Part shown: in pieces, positions 9,277 to 17,733 of the stretch
How the letters are laid out: each line of letters starts with the position of its first letter
Position numbering within the stretch: position 1 is the stretch's first letter
Origin: Phycisphaerales bacterium
GTDB lineage: Bacteria > Planctomycetota > Phycisphaerae > Phycisphaerales > UBA1924
NCBI GenBank assembly: GCA_029260295.1
Contig: JAJDDN010000008.1
Span: 372,001 to 436,000, forward strand
Reading direction: 5' to 3'
DNA length: 64,000 nt
The notes under the pieces: generated by a model
The model's database searches: none
What the model saw: only the letters and a program-made list of their open reading frames with translations
Told to the model about the DNA's origin: nothing
Program-made: the position numbers and the translations under genes

Positions 9277-10434
9277 ATGCAGGTACATACTTTGAATTTT
9301 TCTTTACGAATATTGTGCATGATTCCCGTACTAGTCCTGCAAGCCAATGTTTCGGCCCAGGTGTCACTTGATGACGCAAGTGTTTGGCGGATAGATCTTG
9401 ATGCAAATGATGCTGTGTATGATCGATATCGGAATGTGATTTATGCGAGTGTCAGCCGATACGGGAGTGTTGAGACGCGCAATACACTTGCGGTCCTTGA
9501 TCTTGAGACTGGGACAGTAGTTCACAATGAGCCGATGATGAGTGAGCCCAACATGTTGGCTCTTTCCGCCGATGGGAGCAGGGTTTATATCGGTCTCGAT
9601 GATGACCACGGCTACCAGTACTACGAACCCGAGACAGGCCGCGTTGGAGAGTTTCAAGATCTATTGCCGTATACCCCCTCTACCAATATTGTTGGAGAGT
9701 TCGCGATTGCTCCTCTCGATCCGGGCACCGTAGTGGTCATGCATGGGTACAACTCGGAAAAAGCGTGTGTGTACAACAGTACAGGGTTTCTGAATTGCGC
9801 TTCGACTTCTAATCTAGATTCGGTCGCATTTATTGACCCGAACACGATGATTTCGCGATCTCCAACGAGCTCGACACTGCATAAATACACATTCGATGGA
9901 GAACAACTGCAGAGCGTCGCCTATAGATCCTCGTTCATGTTTGGGGCCGGCACACTTGAGGCGAAAGGCGGGCTCATATATAGCAGTACTGGGCAGGTCG
10001 TCGAAGCATCAACTCTTGCGATGCTCGGCACCTTTACTTCTGCTGAGGGAGTTGTTGAGCCTGTCCCCGAGCTTGGGATTACTTACTACCTCTCTGGGCG
10101 TACATTGCAGGTGTTTGACAACGAGTCCTTTCTAGAGATGGACAGCAAACTGCTCAATGGTTCGGTCGGCGGCGTATCAAGACTGTTCGTTGTTGGAGAG
10201 GGGCAGCTGGGATATACTGGGAATGGCTATGTCGGGATTATCAGCGGGATCCCCGTCGCGGCACTATGCCCTGTTGATTTAACAGGCGATGGTGTTTTAG
10301 ACGATTTCGATGTGTCGGCCTTTCTCCTGTCTCTGGAGTCAGAGAATCCATTTGCGGATCTGAATCATGACAGCCGCTGGGACTTCTTTGACCTTGCTGC
10401 ATTTGAGAGGATGTTTAAAGAGGGGTGCCCCTAA
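9277..10434 (+). CDS. Secreted beta-propeller-like protein with GC-type dockerin, copy 1
   Basis: A 385-residue exported protein. The N-terminus has a signal peptide (hydrophobic run about residues 10-26, cleavage likely near VSAQ before VSLDD). The body resembles a YVTN/YncE-like propeller, with short repeated units of the form NxLAVxDLETG and DGSRVYIGL. The last 55 residues form two EF-hand-like loops (DLTGDGVLDDFD and DLNHDSRWDFFD) and end in GCP, as in the GC-type dockerin domain of Phycisphaerales. It is the first of three tandem paralogues; its stop codon overlaps the next start. Substrate and partner are unknown. No clear ribosome site precedes the ATG. Confidence 0.85.
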   Translation: MQVHTLNFSLRILCMIPVLVLQANVSAQVSLDDASVWRIDLDANDAVYDRYRNVIYASVSRYGSVETRNTLAVLDLETGTVVHNEPMMSEPNMLALSADGSRVYIGLDDDHGYQYYEPETGRVGEFQDLLPYTPSTNIVGEFAIAPLDPGTVVVMHGYNSEKACVYNSTGFLNCASTSNLDSVAFIDPNTMISRSPTSSTLHKYTFDGEQLQSVAYRSSFMFGAGTLEAKGGLIYSSTGQVVEASTLAMLGTFTSAEGVVEPVPELGITYYLSGRTLQVFDNESFLEMDSKLLNGSVGGVSRLFVVGEGQLGYTGNGYVGIISGIPVAALCPVDLTGDGVLDDFDVSAFLLSLESENPFADLNHDSRWDFFDLAAFERMFKEGCP

Positions 10435-11603
10435 TGTTTGATCGAGTTGCAATCTGCTGTGGCGCACTTGTGTGCAGTTTCTTCCCCTCTTTGGCGCAAG
10501 CACAGGTTTCACTGGACGGCGCTTCAACTTGGCAGTTTGAGGATGTTCAGGCGTGGGGTGCTGTTTATAGTCGTCTGGAAAATGTCATCTATGCGAGCAT
10601 TCACAGCGATGTGGGATACCCGACGGGAAACTCGTTGGCCGTTTTTGATATTGACTCACGCACCGCGATTGATTACATCACCATCGGAAGCGAGCCGGGG
10701 TTGCTATCAATTTCCGATGACGGGAGTATGATCCATGTTGCGATTGACGGTGCATTTTCAGTCCGATCCTATAATACTATAACCGGAGATATTGGGCAAC
10801 TTCATCCGCTGCTCGTCGGAAATAATGCTGCGGTCGCCGAGGATATTGTCGTATCAATGGGGAATCCCGGTACTATTTTTGCGGCACTCGATATCCTCAT
10901 TTCAACCAGCGATGGAAATCTTCGCCTCTATGGAAGCGGTGGCGAGATTCCTTCCCCAGGATATTTTACCTGCAACTCGCTTGCATCGGTAGATCCGAAT
11001 ACTCTTGTTACCTACAACAACAGCGACACCGGATATGGGCTCTATAGATTTTCTTTTGATGGAACCGACATTGTTTTCGAAGAGGGGAGAGGGAGTCTTA
11101 TCAGTGGGTTCAATGTTCGAATTGAAGCAAAGGGCGGGCTCATCTACAGTACAAATGGCGTTGTTGTCGATCCTGTAACGCTTACCCGCCTTGGTGTCTT
11201 CCCAGGTGGATATGGTGCTGTAGAGTCCATCCCGGAATTGGGGATTACATATTATTTGTCAGGAGACACCCTCAGGGTCTTTGATAATGAAACCTTCTTG
11301 CTCATGGATGAGATTGATTTTGACATCCCTTTGTCTTCCTCGAGGGAACTCTTTGTTGCGGGGGAAAACAGATTGGGGTACTACACAACAACCGGTGTGC
11401 TCGGGATCATCGAGGGGATCCCGGTGCCGGCGCCGTGTATTGTGGACTTCACAGGTGATGGGGTGGTTGATTTCTTTGATATTTCTAGTTTTATCACGGC
11501 AATAAACCTGCAGAGCTCAGTCGCCGATTTTAACACCGATGGAAACCTCGATTTTACTGATTTGGAAGAGTTTATGGCGGCTTTCGCGGAGGGTTGCCAC
11601 TGA
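10434..11603 (+). CDS. Secreted beta-propeller-like protein with GC-type dockerin, copy 2
   Basis: A 389-residue paralogue of its neighbours. The ATG at 10434 overlaps the upstream TAA (TAATG) and has GAGGGG at 10418-10424, so translation is probably coupled; the in-frame GTG at 10425 is less likely. A signal peptide ends near SLAQAQ before VSLDG. The same propeller-type units follow, including a block shared by all three copies (ELGITYYLSGDTLRVFDNE), then dockerin-like loops DFTGDGVVDFFD and DFNTDGNLDFTD and a GCH tail. The pattern indicates tandem duplication followed by divergence. Confidence 0.85.
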   Translation: MFDRVAICCGALVCSFFPSLAQAQVSLDGASTWQFEDVQAWGAVYSRLENVIYASIHSDVGYPTGNSLAVFDIDSRTAIDYITIGSEPGLLSISDDGSMIHVAIDGAFSVRSYNTITGDIGQLHPLLVGNNAAVAEDIVVSMGNPGTIFAALDILISTSDGNLRLYGSGGEIPSPGYFTCNSLASVDPNTLVTYNNSDTGYGLYRFSFDGTDIVFEEGRGSLISGFNVRIEAKGGLIYSTNGVVVDPVTLTRLGVFPGGYGAVESIPELGITYYLSGDTLRVFDNETFLLMDEIDFDIPLSSSRELFVAGENRLGYYTTTGVLGIIEGIPVPAPCIVDFTGDGVVDFFDISSFITAINLQSSVADFNTDGNLDFTDLEEFMAAFAEGCH

Positions 11604-11625
11604 TGATCAAAGATAGGGAATGTTC

Positions 11626-12777
11626 ATGATCAGCTTTAAATACAATGCGGTTGCCATCTTTATAATGATTTGCTCGTCAGTCGCAAATTGCCAAGTATCT
11701 CTTGACAACGCTGTTGTTACAGAGACTCATATAGAAGGAAGCAGAGATGCGGTTTATGACCGGTCTCGCAATCTCATTTACGCGAGTATTTCCAGCAGCA
11801 TCGGTTTTCCAAATGGAAACTCGCTGGCCTTCATTGATCCAGAGACGATGTCGATATTGAAGTATGTTCACATAGGGAGTGAGCCTTATAAACTAAAGCT
11901 TTCGAGCGACTCGAGCCTAGTTTATGTATCACTGAGTGGAGCGTACTCGTTTCGGAGATACAATCTGATCAGTGGTGAGGTTGGTGATCTGCAAGCGCTC
12001 TTCGAACCAGACCCTTCTCAGGCCGAGGATTTAGCGATCTATCCTAACAACTCTGAGATTGTGATCGTCTCATTGAATTCAGTCAGCTCTAGCGGCAACG
12101 GTCATCTCAATGTCTACGACATAGAAGGGCAAATGCCGATTGACAGTATCAGACAATCCAACTCCCTTGCCTTTGTTGATCAAACCACACTGATCACATA
12201 TAACTCTAATCGGATTAGGCGTCTCATTTTTAATGGAGTCGATCTCATCGAAGAGCAAAGCGCTAGCGGATTGTTTAGTGGTTGGTCGACACGAATTGAA
12301 GCTGCTGCTGGATTGATCTATAGCACCACTGGTGCGGTACTCGAACCATCAACACTTACACTGCTCGGTACATTCGCGGGAGCTAATGGTGCTGTTGAGC
12401 CGGTTCCGAGTTTAGGGATTACCTATTTCATGGACAGTTCAACGCTCAAAGTGTTTGACAACAAATCCTTTGAAGAACTGGATCGTATCGAGTTGACCGA
12501 GCCTAGCAATTCTCCTCGAGAGCTCTTTGCCGCAGGTACGAACAGGCTTGGATATTTCAGATCAAACGGTGTGATTGGAATCATTGAAGGGATTCCGGTG
12601 CCCGCTCCGTGCAGAGTTGACCTGACTGGTGATGGTGATATCGATTACTTCGATGTGTTCGCATTCATCACCGCAATGGTCAATCAGGACTCAGTAGCAG
12701 ATTTCAACTATGATGGCCAGTGGGATTTTCATGATGTTTCCGCCTTTTTACAAAGTTTCGCAGTAGGCTGTCAATAG
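11626..12777 (+). CDS. Secreted beta-propeller-like protein with GC-type dockerin, copy 3
   Basis: A 383-residue paralogue. ATG 11626 is preferred because AGGG (11615-11618) stands seven bases upstream; ATG 11620 is only one base from it. The signal peptide runs to about VANC before QVSLDN; the Cys there is preceded by Asn, so a lipoprotein signal is unlikely. The propeller-like body and the shared LGITYFMDSSTLKVFDN block follow, then loops DLTGDGDIDYFD and DFNYDGQWDFHD and a GCQ tail. It ends the trio; beyond it lies a decayed IS copy. Confidence 0.85.
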   Translation: MISFKYNAVAIFIMICSSVANCQVSLDNAVVTETHIEGSRDAVYDRSRNLIYASISSSIGFPNGNSLAFIDPETMSILKYVHIGSEPYKLKLSSDSSLVYVSLSGAYSFRRYNLISGEVGDLQALFEPDPSQAEDLAIYPNNSEIVIVSLNSVSSSGNGHLNVYDIEGQMPIDSIRQSNSLAFVDQTTLITYNSNRIRRLIFNGVDLIEEQSASGLFSGWSTRIEAAAGLIYSTTGAVLEPSTLTLLGTFAGANGAVEPVPSLGITYFMDSSTLKVFDNKSFEELDRIELTEPSNSPRELFAAGTNRLGYFRSNGVIGIIEGIPVPAPCRVDLTGDGDIDYFDVFAFITAMVNQDSVADFNYDGQWDFHDVSAFLQSFAVGCQ

Positions 12778-12799
12778 GCAGTCATAGGGTAATAGCGGG

Positions 12800-13440
12800 C
12801 CAGTGATTTGTGTGGTATGTTCGAGGCGATCTGTTCGGTTATCTTGCGTAACTCTCTCGCTCGTTCTCTTTGATGATTAGCCAGAAAAGCTTCTGGATCA
12901 GAAATCAACGAATTAGATGTCGGCCACCAAGAGTATTACATTTACTGATTTCCCACTTGATCCCATCGTTGTCTACGAAGCTTTGGGCGCTCTATATGAC
13001 TTTGTCCTGCCATCATAAACCTAGCCCATTCTTTATGTGAGTCATCTCGTAGAATGGACTAGGTTTTGGGGGGCAGGTCAGAGGGAAGCCAACTGTATGA
13101 TCTGGGCCCGCTGCTCGGATGAGAAGTGGGGACGCTCGGTGGTGTCTTCACATATCTGCTCGACCGGAAGATCTCCAGCTTTCTTTCGAGCAATGCAGAT
13201 TCGGTATAGAATTGATCCCGCTAGGCCTTCATTTGGGTCTACTCAAGCCAATTGTTGAATGCACGAGCTAGCGAGATGCCGTTTAATTGGAACATGGTCG
13301 TCGCAACAGAGTCAACTAGGTGCCACACGCTTCGTGTTTGTAGACTGTACAATTTTGATGTTATGCACGATTTAGAATCAGAATCGACAATTTGGGATCC
13401 CCACAAAATGCCGGCCTCCCTCATAGGAGCCTTAATGCAC
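12800..13440 (-). pseudogene. Decayed copy of the IS transposase region with internal deletion
   Basis: Several stretches align in the same orientation with the intact element at 7345-8840. TTTGTGTGGT-TGTT-GAG appears at 12807 and 7357. AGAAAAGCTTCTGGATCA (12882) matches GAAAGAGCTTCGGGTCA (7433). From 13100 to 13440 there is a run matching 8375-8800, including AATGCACGAG, AGGTGCCAC and CAAAATGC-GGCC. Most of the integrase core is missing and the rest has stop codons. A minus-strand stretch encoding RSVWHLVDSVATTM resembles RSLWHLIESIAIAI beside the intact gene. The pairing was made by eye. Confidence 0.7.
13006..13077. repeat. Imperfect inverted repeat inside the IS relic
   Basis: AAACCTAGCCCATTCT (13017-13032) pairs with AGAATGGACTAGGTTT (13051-13066) with one mismatch across an 18-base loop. 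The outer arms CCTGCC (13006-13011) and GGCAGG (13072-13077) extend it. It lies where the relic lost the integrase core, so it may be a separate small inserted element or a structure marking the deletion. Confidence 0.65.
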
Positions 13441-13561
13441 ATAAGAAGCGGATTGGTTTTTGCGACCCGGCTCAAGTTATCCAGCACTCTCAGAAAAATA
13501 TTTCTGTTTGTATATCGAAGAGAGATGCGCGACAGCTATTTTTACTACGCATTTGGTCGAT

Positions 13562-13584
13562 CCGAAACTCGATATGAGTTTCGG
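13562..13584. repeat. Perfect 9-bp hairpin
   Basis: CCGAAACTC (13562-13570) and GAGTTTCGG (13576-13584) form a perfect stem around GATAT. No T-run follows on either side, so a terminator is not supported; an operator or leftover mobile DNA is possible. Confidence 0.55.
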
Positions 13585-13714
13585 CCCAATCGATATAGTG
13601 TTTGGTTTAGTTTAGATCGGTGTTGTCGCAGGCACTGAGAGAGCCCCCCGAAATTCCCCAAACAGTACATCTTTGTTCTGTCGGTGTTGTCTATACAGTG
13701 GGATCTATTCGTGT

Positions 13715-13739
13715 AGGAGGGAGGAGGGAGGAGGGAGGT
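13715..13739 (+). repeat. G-rich heptamer tandem repeat
   Basis: Three successive copies of a GGAGGGA unit give a run of seven G-tracts of two or three bases each. Such a run could form a two-layer G-quadruplex on the plus strand. It lies about 300 bases upstream of the kinase gene. Confidence 0.6.
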
Positions 13740-14041
13740 GGTGGCAATGGAGAGTTCGGCTATTTTGATATGCCAACCATTCAGCGTAGCACTTCATGCA
13801 GTCCGCCAGTTGTAAGGGTAATCAGAACAGCATGTTGAACAAACGCAGCGTGCTTCCCGTTCCCATGGAGCATTTTATATACGGATCAGGTGGGAGTTTG
13901 GTCATTCAGGATAATCATGGGTCCAATTCAAGAGGCACTTTGAGCTCGGCTCATCGGAGTGAGGAATTGAAGTAGACGCCATATATGTAAATTCTGCTAC
14001 CATGGGTTAGATCATAAATACATATTTGCAGATAGGACACG

Positions 14042-15472
14042 GTGACCGGCGACCCCTCGAAAATCAATCCAGACTTCGATCCCGATGCCACGATCGAACA
14101 GGGCAAGACTGAGGTCGATGCCCATCGGGCAATGTCCGCCCCATTGGCACCGCTCCCGGAATCGATCGGCAAGTATCGGATCCTCTCCGAGATTGGCGAG
14201 GGCGGGATGGGGACGGTGCACGAAGCAGAACAGGATTCACCGAGGCGGAAGGTCGCGCTCAAGGTGATCAAGGCGGGGGCGGTGAGCAAAAACCTGTTGC
14301 TCCGTTTTGAGATCGAGGCACAGATTCTTGGGAAGCTCGATCATCCCGGGATCGCGACCATATTTGAAGCGGGGACCTTTGATGAGGGACATGGGCAGCA
14401 GCCATTTTTTGCGATGGAGTTTGTACAGGGCGAGTTGCTGACGGACTACGCGGAAAATCAAAAGCTCGGTACGCGTGATCGGCTTGGGCTGCTCGCCAAG
14501 ATAGCCGATGCCGTGCAACACGCGCATCAAAAGGGTGTGATCCACCGGGACCTCAAGCCGGGCAATATCCTCGTCAACAAGGAAGGGCAGATTAAGATTC
14601 TGGACTTTGGGGTTGCGCGTGCGACGGATGCTGATATCCAGACGGCAACAATGCAGACGGACATCGGACAGTTGATCGGGACGATCCCGTATATGAGTCC
14701 TGAACAAGCGTCCGGCAATCCGGATGATCTTGATACACGCAGCGATGTGTACGCGCTGGGGATCATTGCGTATGAGTTGTTGGCGGGGCAGATGCCGTAC
14801 GATGTGAAGCAGAAGATGATCCACGAGGCGGAGCGGGTTATCCGGGAGGACGAGCCAAAGGCACTCAGCTCGATTAACAAAGCCTTCCGAGGCGATGTCG
14901 AGATCATCATCAGCAAAGCGTTGATCAAGGAGAAGGAGCGGCGGTACCAGAGTGCCAGCGATCTTGCGAGCGATATCCAGCGGTATCTGAGAAATGAGCC
15001 GATTGAGGAGCGTCCGCCGAGTACTTGGTATCACTTGATCAAGTTTTCTCGACGGAACAAGGCTCTCGTTGCGGGTATTGCTGCGGTGCTTGTGGTGTCG
15101 GTGGTGGGGGCGTTGATCTCAATCAGCTTTGCGATGGGTGAGGCGGAGCAGAAACGCATTGCGATCGGCAATGCGGGGCAAGCACGCGAATCCCAGCATG
15201 AAGCCGAGACTGCACGCGCTGAGGTATCCAAGCGGGCCGATGAGCTCCAGCAGGTCGCGAACTTCCAAAGCAAGCAACTCGGCCAGATCGCGATTGAGAT
15301 GATGGGGACACAGCTGCGTGACTCGATTATCGAGGGTGCTCCCGAGGATACCAGGGCTGCCCTGAGTGAATCACTGGCGTCGGTGAACTTCACGAGCATC
15401 GCACTGGGGACACTGGAAGCCAATATCTTCATTCGGACGATCGAGGCTATCGATACGCAGTTTGTTGATTAG
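14042..15472 (+). CDS. Membrane serine/threonine protein kinase, N-terminal half of a split kinase-TPR gene
   Basis: A 476-residue kinase starting at GTG 14042, with AGGA at 14033-14036. The kinase domain spans about residues 43-315: glycine loop GEGGMGTV, lysine in VALKVI, catalytic loop HRDLKPGN, DFG and APE-equivalent SPEQ, all intact. A single membrane segment lies at about residues 339-362, followed by a coiled-coil-like region. The frame ends in TAG at 15470-15472, but the next codon continues in the same frame into PLVQAKML and a TPR array. Related planctomycete kinases, from memory, read through this point as one protein with Gln at the stop position. The kinase itself looks functional; a truncated product, readthrough or a recent nonsense change are all possible. 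Confidence 0.88.
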   Translation: MTGDPSKINPDFDPDATIEQGKTEVDAHRAMSAPLAPLPESIGKYRILSEIGEGGMGTVHEAEQDSPRRKVALKVIKAGAVSKNLLLRFEIEAQILGKLDHPGIATIFEAGTFDEGHGQQPFFAMEFVQGELLTDYAENQKLGTRDRLGLLAKIADAVQHAHQKGVIHRDLKPGNILVNKEGQIKILDFGVARATDADIQTATMQTDIGQLIGTIPYMSPEQASGNPDDLDTRSDVYALGIIAYELLAGQMPYDVKQKMIHEAERVIREDEPKALSSINKAFRGDVEIIISKALIKEKERRYQSASDLASDIQRYLRNEPIEERPPSTWYHLIKFSRRNKALVAGIAAVLVVSVVGALISISFAMGEAEQKRIAIGNAGQARESQHEAETARAEVSKRADELQQVANFQSKQLGQIAIEMMGTQLRDSIIEGAPEDTRAALSESLASVNFTSIALGTLEANIFIRTIEAIDTQFVD

Positions 15473-15478
15473 CCACTT

Positions 15479-16750
15479 GTGCAAGCCAAGATGTTGGAAA
15501 CCACCGCTATTACACTTCGAGAGCTTGGATTGCATGATCTTGCGACCGATCCGCAGTCACGCGCGTTAAAGATCCGGCGCACAATACTCGGCAATGATCA
15601 TCGGGACACACTCGCCTCTATCAACAACATGGGGGCCCTGATTCAGGTCCAAGGCCTAGGCAAACAGGCCGAGGCCGAGCCGTACTTACGAGAAGCCCTT
15701 GATGGGTACCGTCGTATATTGGGCGATGATGATCCGGTCACGCTCCACTCGATCATCAGAATGGGGGGGCTGCTTATGAACCAAGGTAAGCTGGCCGAGG
15801 CTGAGCCGTATTTGCGAGAAGCACTAGAAGGGTCCCGTCGTGTACTGGGCGATGCTAATTCGGACACGCTCCAATCGATCAACAGCATTGGGTTCCTGCT
15901 CTATTCGCAGGGCAAGTTGGCCGAGGCCGAGCCGTACTTGCGAGAAGCACTAGAAGGGTACCGTCGTGCGCTGGGTGATGATGATCCGGCCACGCTCCAG
16001 TCGATCAACATCATGGGTGGCCTGCTTAACGCCCAAGGCAAGCTAGCCGAGGCCGAGCCGTACTTCCGAGAAGCCCTAGAGGGGAACCGTCGAGTGCTTG
16101 GCGATGATCATGTAGCCACGCTCCGCTCGATCAGCTGGATTGGGTTCCTTCTCCAAAATCAGGACAAGTTGACCGAGGCCGAGCCGTTCTTGCGAGAAGC
16201 CCTAGAAGGGTACCGTCGTGTGCTGGGCGATGGTGATCCATTCACGCTCCACTCGTTCAACAGCATGGGGCTCCTACTCGAAAAACAGAATCAATGGTCC
16301 GAATCGGAGGAGATCCGCAGGTTAATCGTGGGTATTGCTCGCCGTGCTGAACCTGACGGGGGGTTGCAACTTGGTTCGGCACTGATCCGACTCGGAATGA
16401 ACCTGATCAAACAGAATCGGCATGCAGATGCTGAGCCGATCTTGAGAGAGTGTTTAGAGATTTGGCAGCGGGTGCTGCTAGAAGGGGATTGGCAGGTCTG
16501 GAACACTCAAAGCTTGGTCGGCGATACAATGACCATGCAATCCAAGTTTGTGGAGGCCGAAAGGTTGCTTGTCGAGGCTGCTGAACAGATCAATCCGCCT
16601 GCCGAGATCGGTGCGATCGGGGTCCAACGAACCAATGAAGCGATCCGGCGCGTTGTCGATCTCTACACCGCGTGGCACGCCGCCGAGCCGGGGAATAGCT
16701 ACGACACCAGGGCCGAGGAGTGGCGAGGGAAGCTAGGGGATACAGATTGA
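15479..16750 (+). CDS. TPR-repeat protein, C-terminal half of the split kinase gene
   Basis: A frame of 423 residues in register with the preceding kinase, opening only two codons after its TAG. It could start at GTG 15479 or ATG 15491, but no ribosome site is visible, so it is probably not an independent gene. It holds about eight repeats of 42 residues of the kinesin-light-chain type, five of them near-identical (AEAEPYLREALEGYRRVLGD). These form the ligand- or partner-binding half of the usual kinase-TPR fusion. No signal peptide. Without readthrough of 15470-15472 the TPR region would be lost or made at low level by re-initiation. Confidence 0.7.
   Translation: MQAKMLETTAITLRELGLHDLATDPQSRALKIRRTILGNDHRDTLASINNMGALIQVQGLGKQAEAEPYLREALDGYRRILGDDDPVTLHSIIRMGGLLMNQGKLAEAEPYLREALEGSRRVLGDANSDTLQSINSIGFLLYSQGKLAEAEPYLREALEGYRRALGDDDPATLQSINIMGGLLNAQGKLAEAEPYFREALEGNRRVLGDDHVATLRSISWIGFLLQNQDKLTEAEPFLREALEGYRRVLGDGDPFTLHSFNSMGLLLEKQNQWSESEEIRRLIVGIARRAEPDGGLQLGSALIRLGMNLIKQNRHADAEPILRECLEIWQRVLLEGDWQVWNTQSLVGDTMTMQSKFVEAERLLVEAAEQINPPAEIGAIGVQRTNEAIRRVVDLYTAWHAAEPGNSYDTRAEEWRGKLGDTD
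15660..16290 (+). repeat. Five 126-bp tandem coding repeats
   Basis: A unit of 126 bases recurs with a marker near GAGGCCGAGCCGTACTT-CGAGAAG at about 15669, 15797, 15923, 16049 and 16175. It encodes the 42-residue TPR unit. The close DNA identity points to recent unit duplication or gene conversion. Confidence 0.85.
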
Positions 16751-16993
16751 TCGGCTTTGAGATCGCTCTCTCTACCTCAGAACGGGGTATCTGATCGCGT
16801 GAGTCAAATCAAATCTAACTCCCGCTATTGACATTTAAATTATCGGTTTAAGGCAGTTCGCAAGCTAGATTTCTAGAATCATCGAAATCATTCGCCATAA
16901 TTTCCAATTAACTGTCCCTTATGCAATCTCTCATTCGCCATTATTGTGTATGAGGGATTTGTAGTCGCTCATTGTCAATCGAAAGGACAAAAA
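16751..16993. other. Intergenic region before the YCII genes
   Basis: No gene seen. A TTGACA hexamer lies at 16828-16833 in AT-rich DNA, without a good -10 at 16-18 bases. The TGTCGA-type motif reported for ECF42 promoters was not found. Confidence 0.4.
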
Positions 16994-17341
16994 ATGGATC
17001 GGTATATGTTTTTACAGCGTGGAGGTTGCGGGGATCGCCCCGAAATGACTCCTGAACAGATGGAGTCCGGAATGAAGGCCTGGATGGATTGGGTGAAGAG
17101 CGGGACTGAAGAAGGATGGTTGGTTGACCCAGGAAGTCCGCTTAATAAATCAGGGGTGGTTGTCAACTCCGATATGTCTGTATTAGATGGCCCGTTTGCT
17201 GAATCAAAGGAGCTTGTGGGTGGATACACCATTGTTCAAGCGTCAAGTTTGACTGAGGCATGTGAACTGGCCAAGCAGACTATCAAGCACGCCGGTGGCG
17301 GCAAGATCGAAGTCCGCAAGTTTGCCAATGCAGGTGAATAA
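16994..17341 (+). CDS. YCII/DGPF-domain protein 1
   Basis: A 115-residue cytoplasmic protein of the YCII-related family, recognisable by the DGPFAESKE motif (residues about 60-68) and the following GGYTIVQA strand. ATG 16994 has AAGGA seven bases upstream; an in-frame start at 16946 lacks one. DGPF proteins form ferredoxin-like dimers of unknown reaction and are commonly encoded next to ECF42 sigma factors, as here. The second DGPF gene follows after 44 bases and is clearly homologous (PFAESKELVGGY in both). Confidence 0.88.
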   Translation: MDRYMFLQRGGCGDRPEMTPEQMESGMKAWMDWVKSGTEEGWLVDPGSPLNKSGVVVNSDMSVLDGPFAESKELVGGYTIVQASSLTEACELAKQTIKHAGGGKIEVRKFANAGE

Positions 17342-17385
17342 ATACATAGGAATGCTCAATGAAGAGTACTGAAAGGATTATTGAA

Positions 17386-17733
17386 ATGCCAAAGTACATG
17401 TTTGTATATCGAGGTTGTGAGAACTGTCATGAACCTGAGGAGATGCAGAAGTTTATGCAGCTCTGGATGGATTGGATCCAAGCTGGAGAAGAGGCGGGAT
17501 GGTTGATTGACAAGGGTGATGGTCTTGAGCCTGGTGGAGCAACCGTGAATTCAGATTTATCGATCACGGATGGTCCATTCGCTGAATCCAAAGAGCTTGT
17601 TGGTGGGTACTCGATGGTCGAGGCTCCAGATATGGATGCAGCCATTGTGCTGGCGAAGGGCTCCCCGATCGCTGTATCAGGCGGTATTGTAGAGGTTCGT
17701 GAACTTGCCAATGTGGGAATGCACGAAGAGTGA
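17386..17733 (+). CDS. YCII/DGPF-domain protein 2
   Basis: A 115-residue paralogue of the preceding gene with DGPFAESKE and a CENCHE stretch near the N-terminus. ATG 17386 (MPKYMF) has AAGGA eight bases upstream and aligns with the start of the first copy; an upstream in-frame ATG at 17359 would add nine residues. Its TGA overlaps the GTG start of the sigma factor gene (GTGA), so the two are translationally coupled. Function unknown; presumably a member of the regulon or circuit of that sigma factor. Confidence 0.87.
   Translation: MPKYMFVYRGCENCHEPEEMQKFMQLWMDWIQAGEEAGWLIDKGDGLEPGGATVNSDLSITDGPFAESKELVGGYSMVEAPDMDAAIVLAKGSPIAVSGGIVEVRELANVGMHEE

Larger units (their letters stand above)
12778..14041. 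other. Long non-coding stretch with IS relic and structured DNA
   Basis: No intact gene is supported. The stretch holds the transposase relic, a long imperfect inverted repeat (13006-13077), a perfect hairpin (13562-13584) and a G-rich heptamer repeat (13715-13739). The last 60 bases before the kinase start are AT-rich, as for a promoter, but no convincing hexamer pair stands out. Confidence 0.6.

Noticed and set aside
13252-13638. 128-codon frame in the gap after the propeller trio
   Set aside because: It covers the antisense of the IS relic and random downstream DNA, with no domain.
14237-15034. 265-codon minus-strand frame
   Set aside because: Antisense shadow of the kinase domain, whose motifs are all in the plus frame.
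15660-16290. Regular repeats considered as a CRISPR array
   Set aside because: Units are 126 bases, directly adjacent and protein-coding (TPR); there are no unique spacers and no cas genes.
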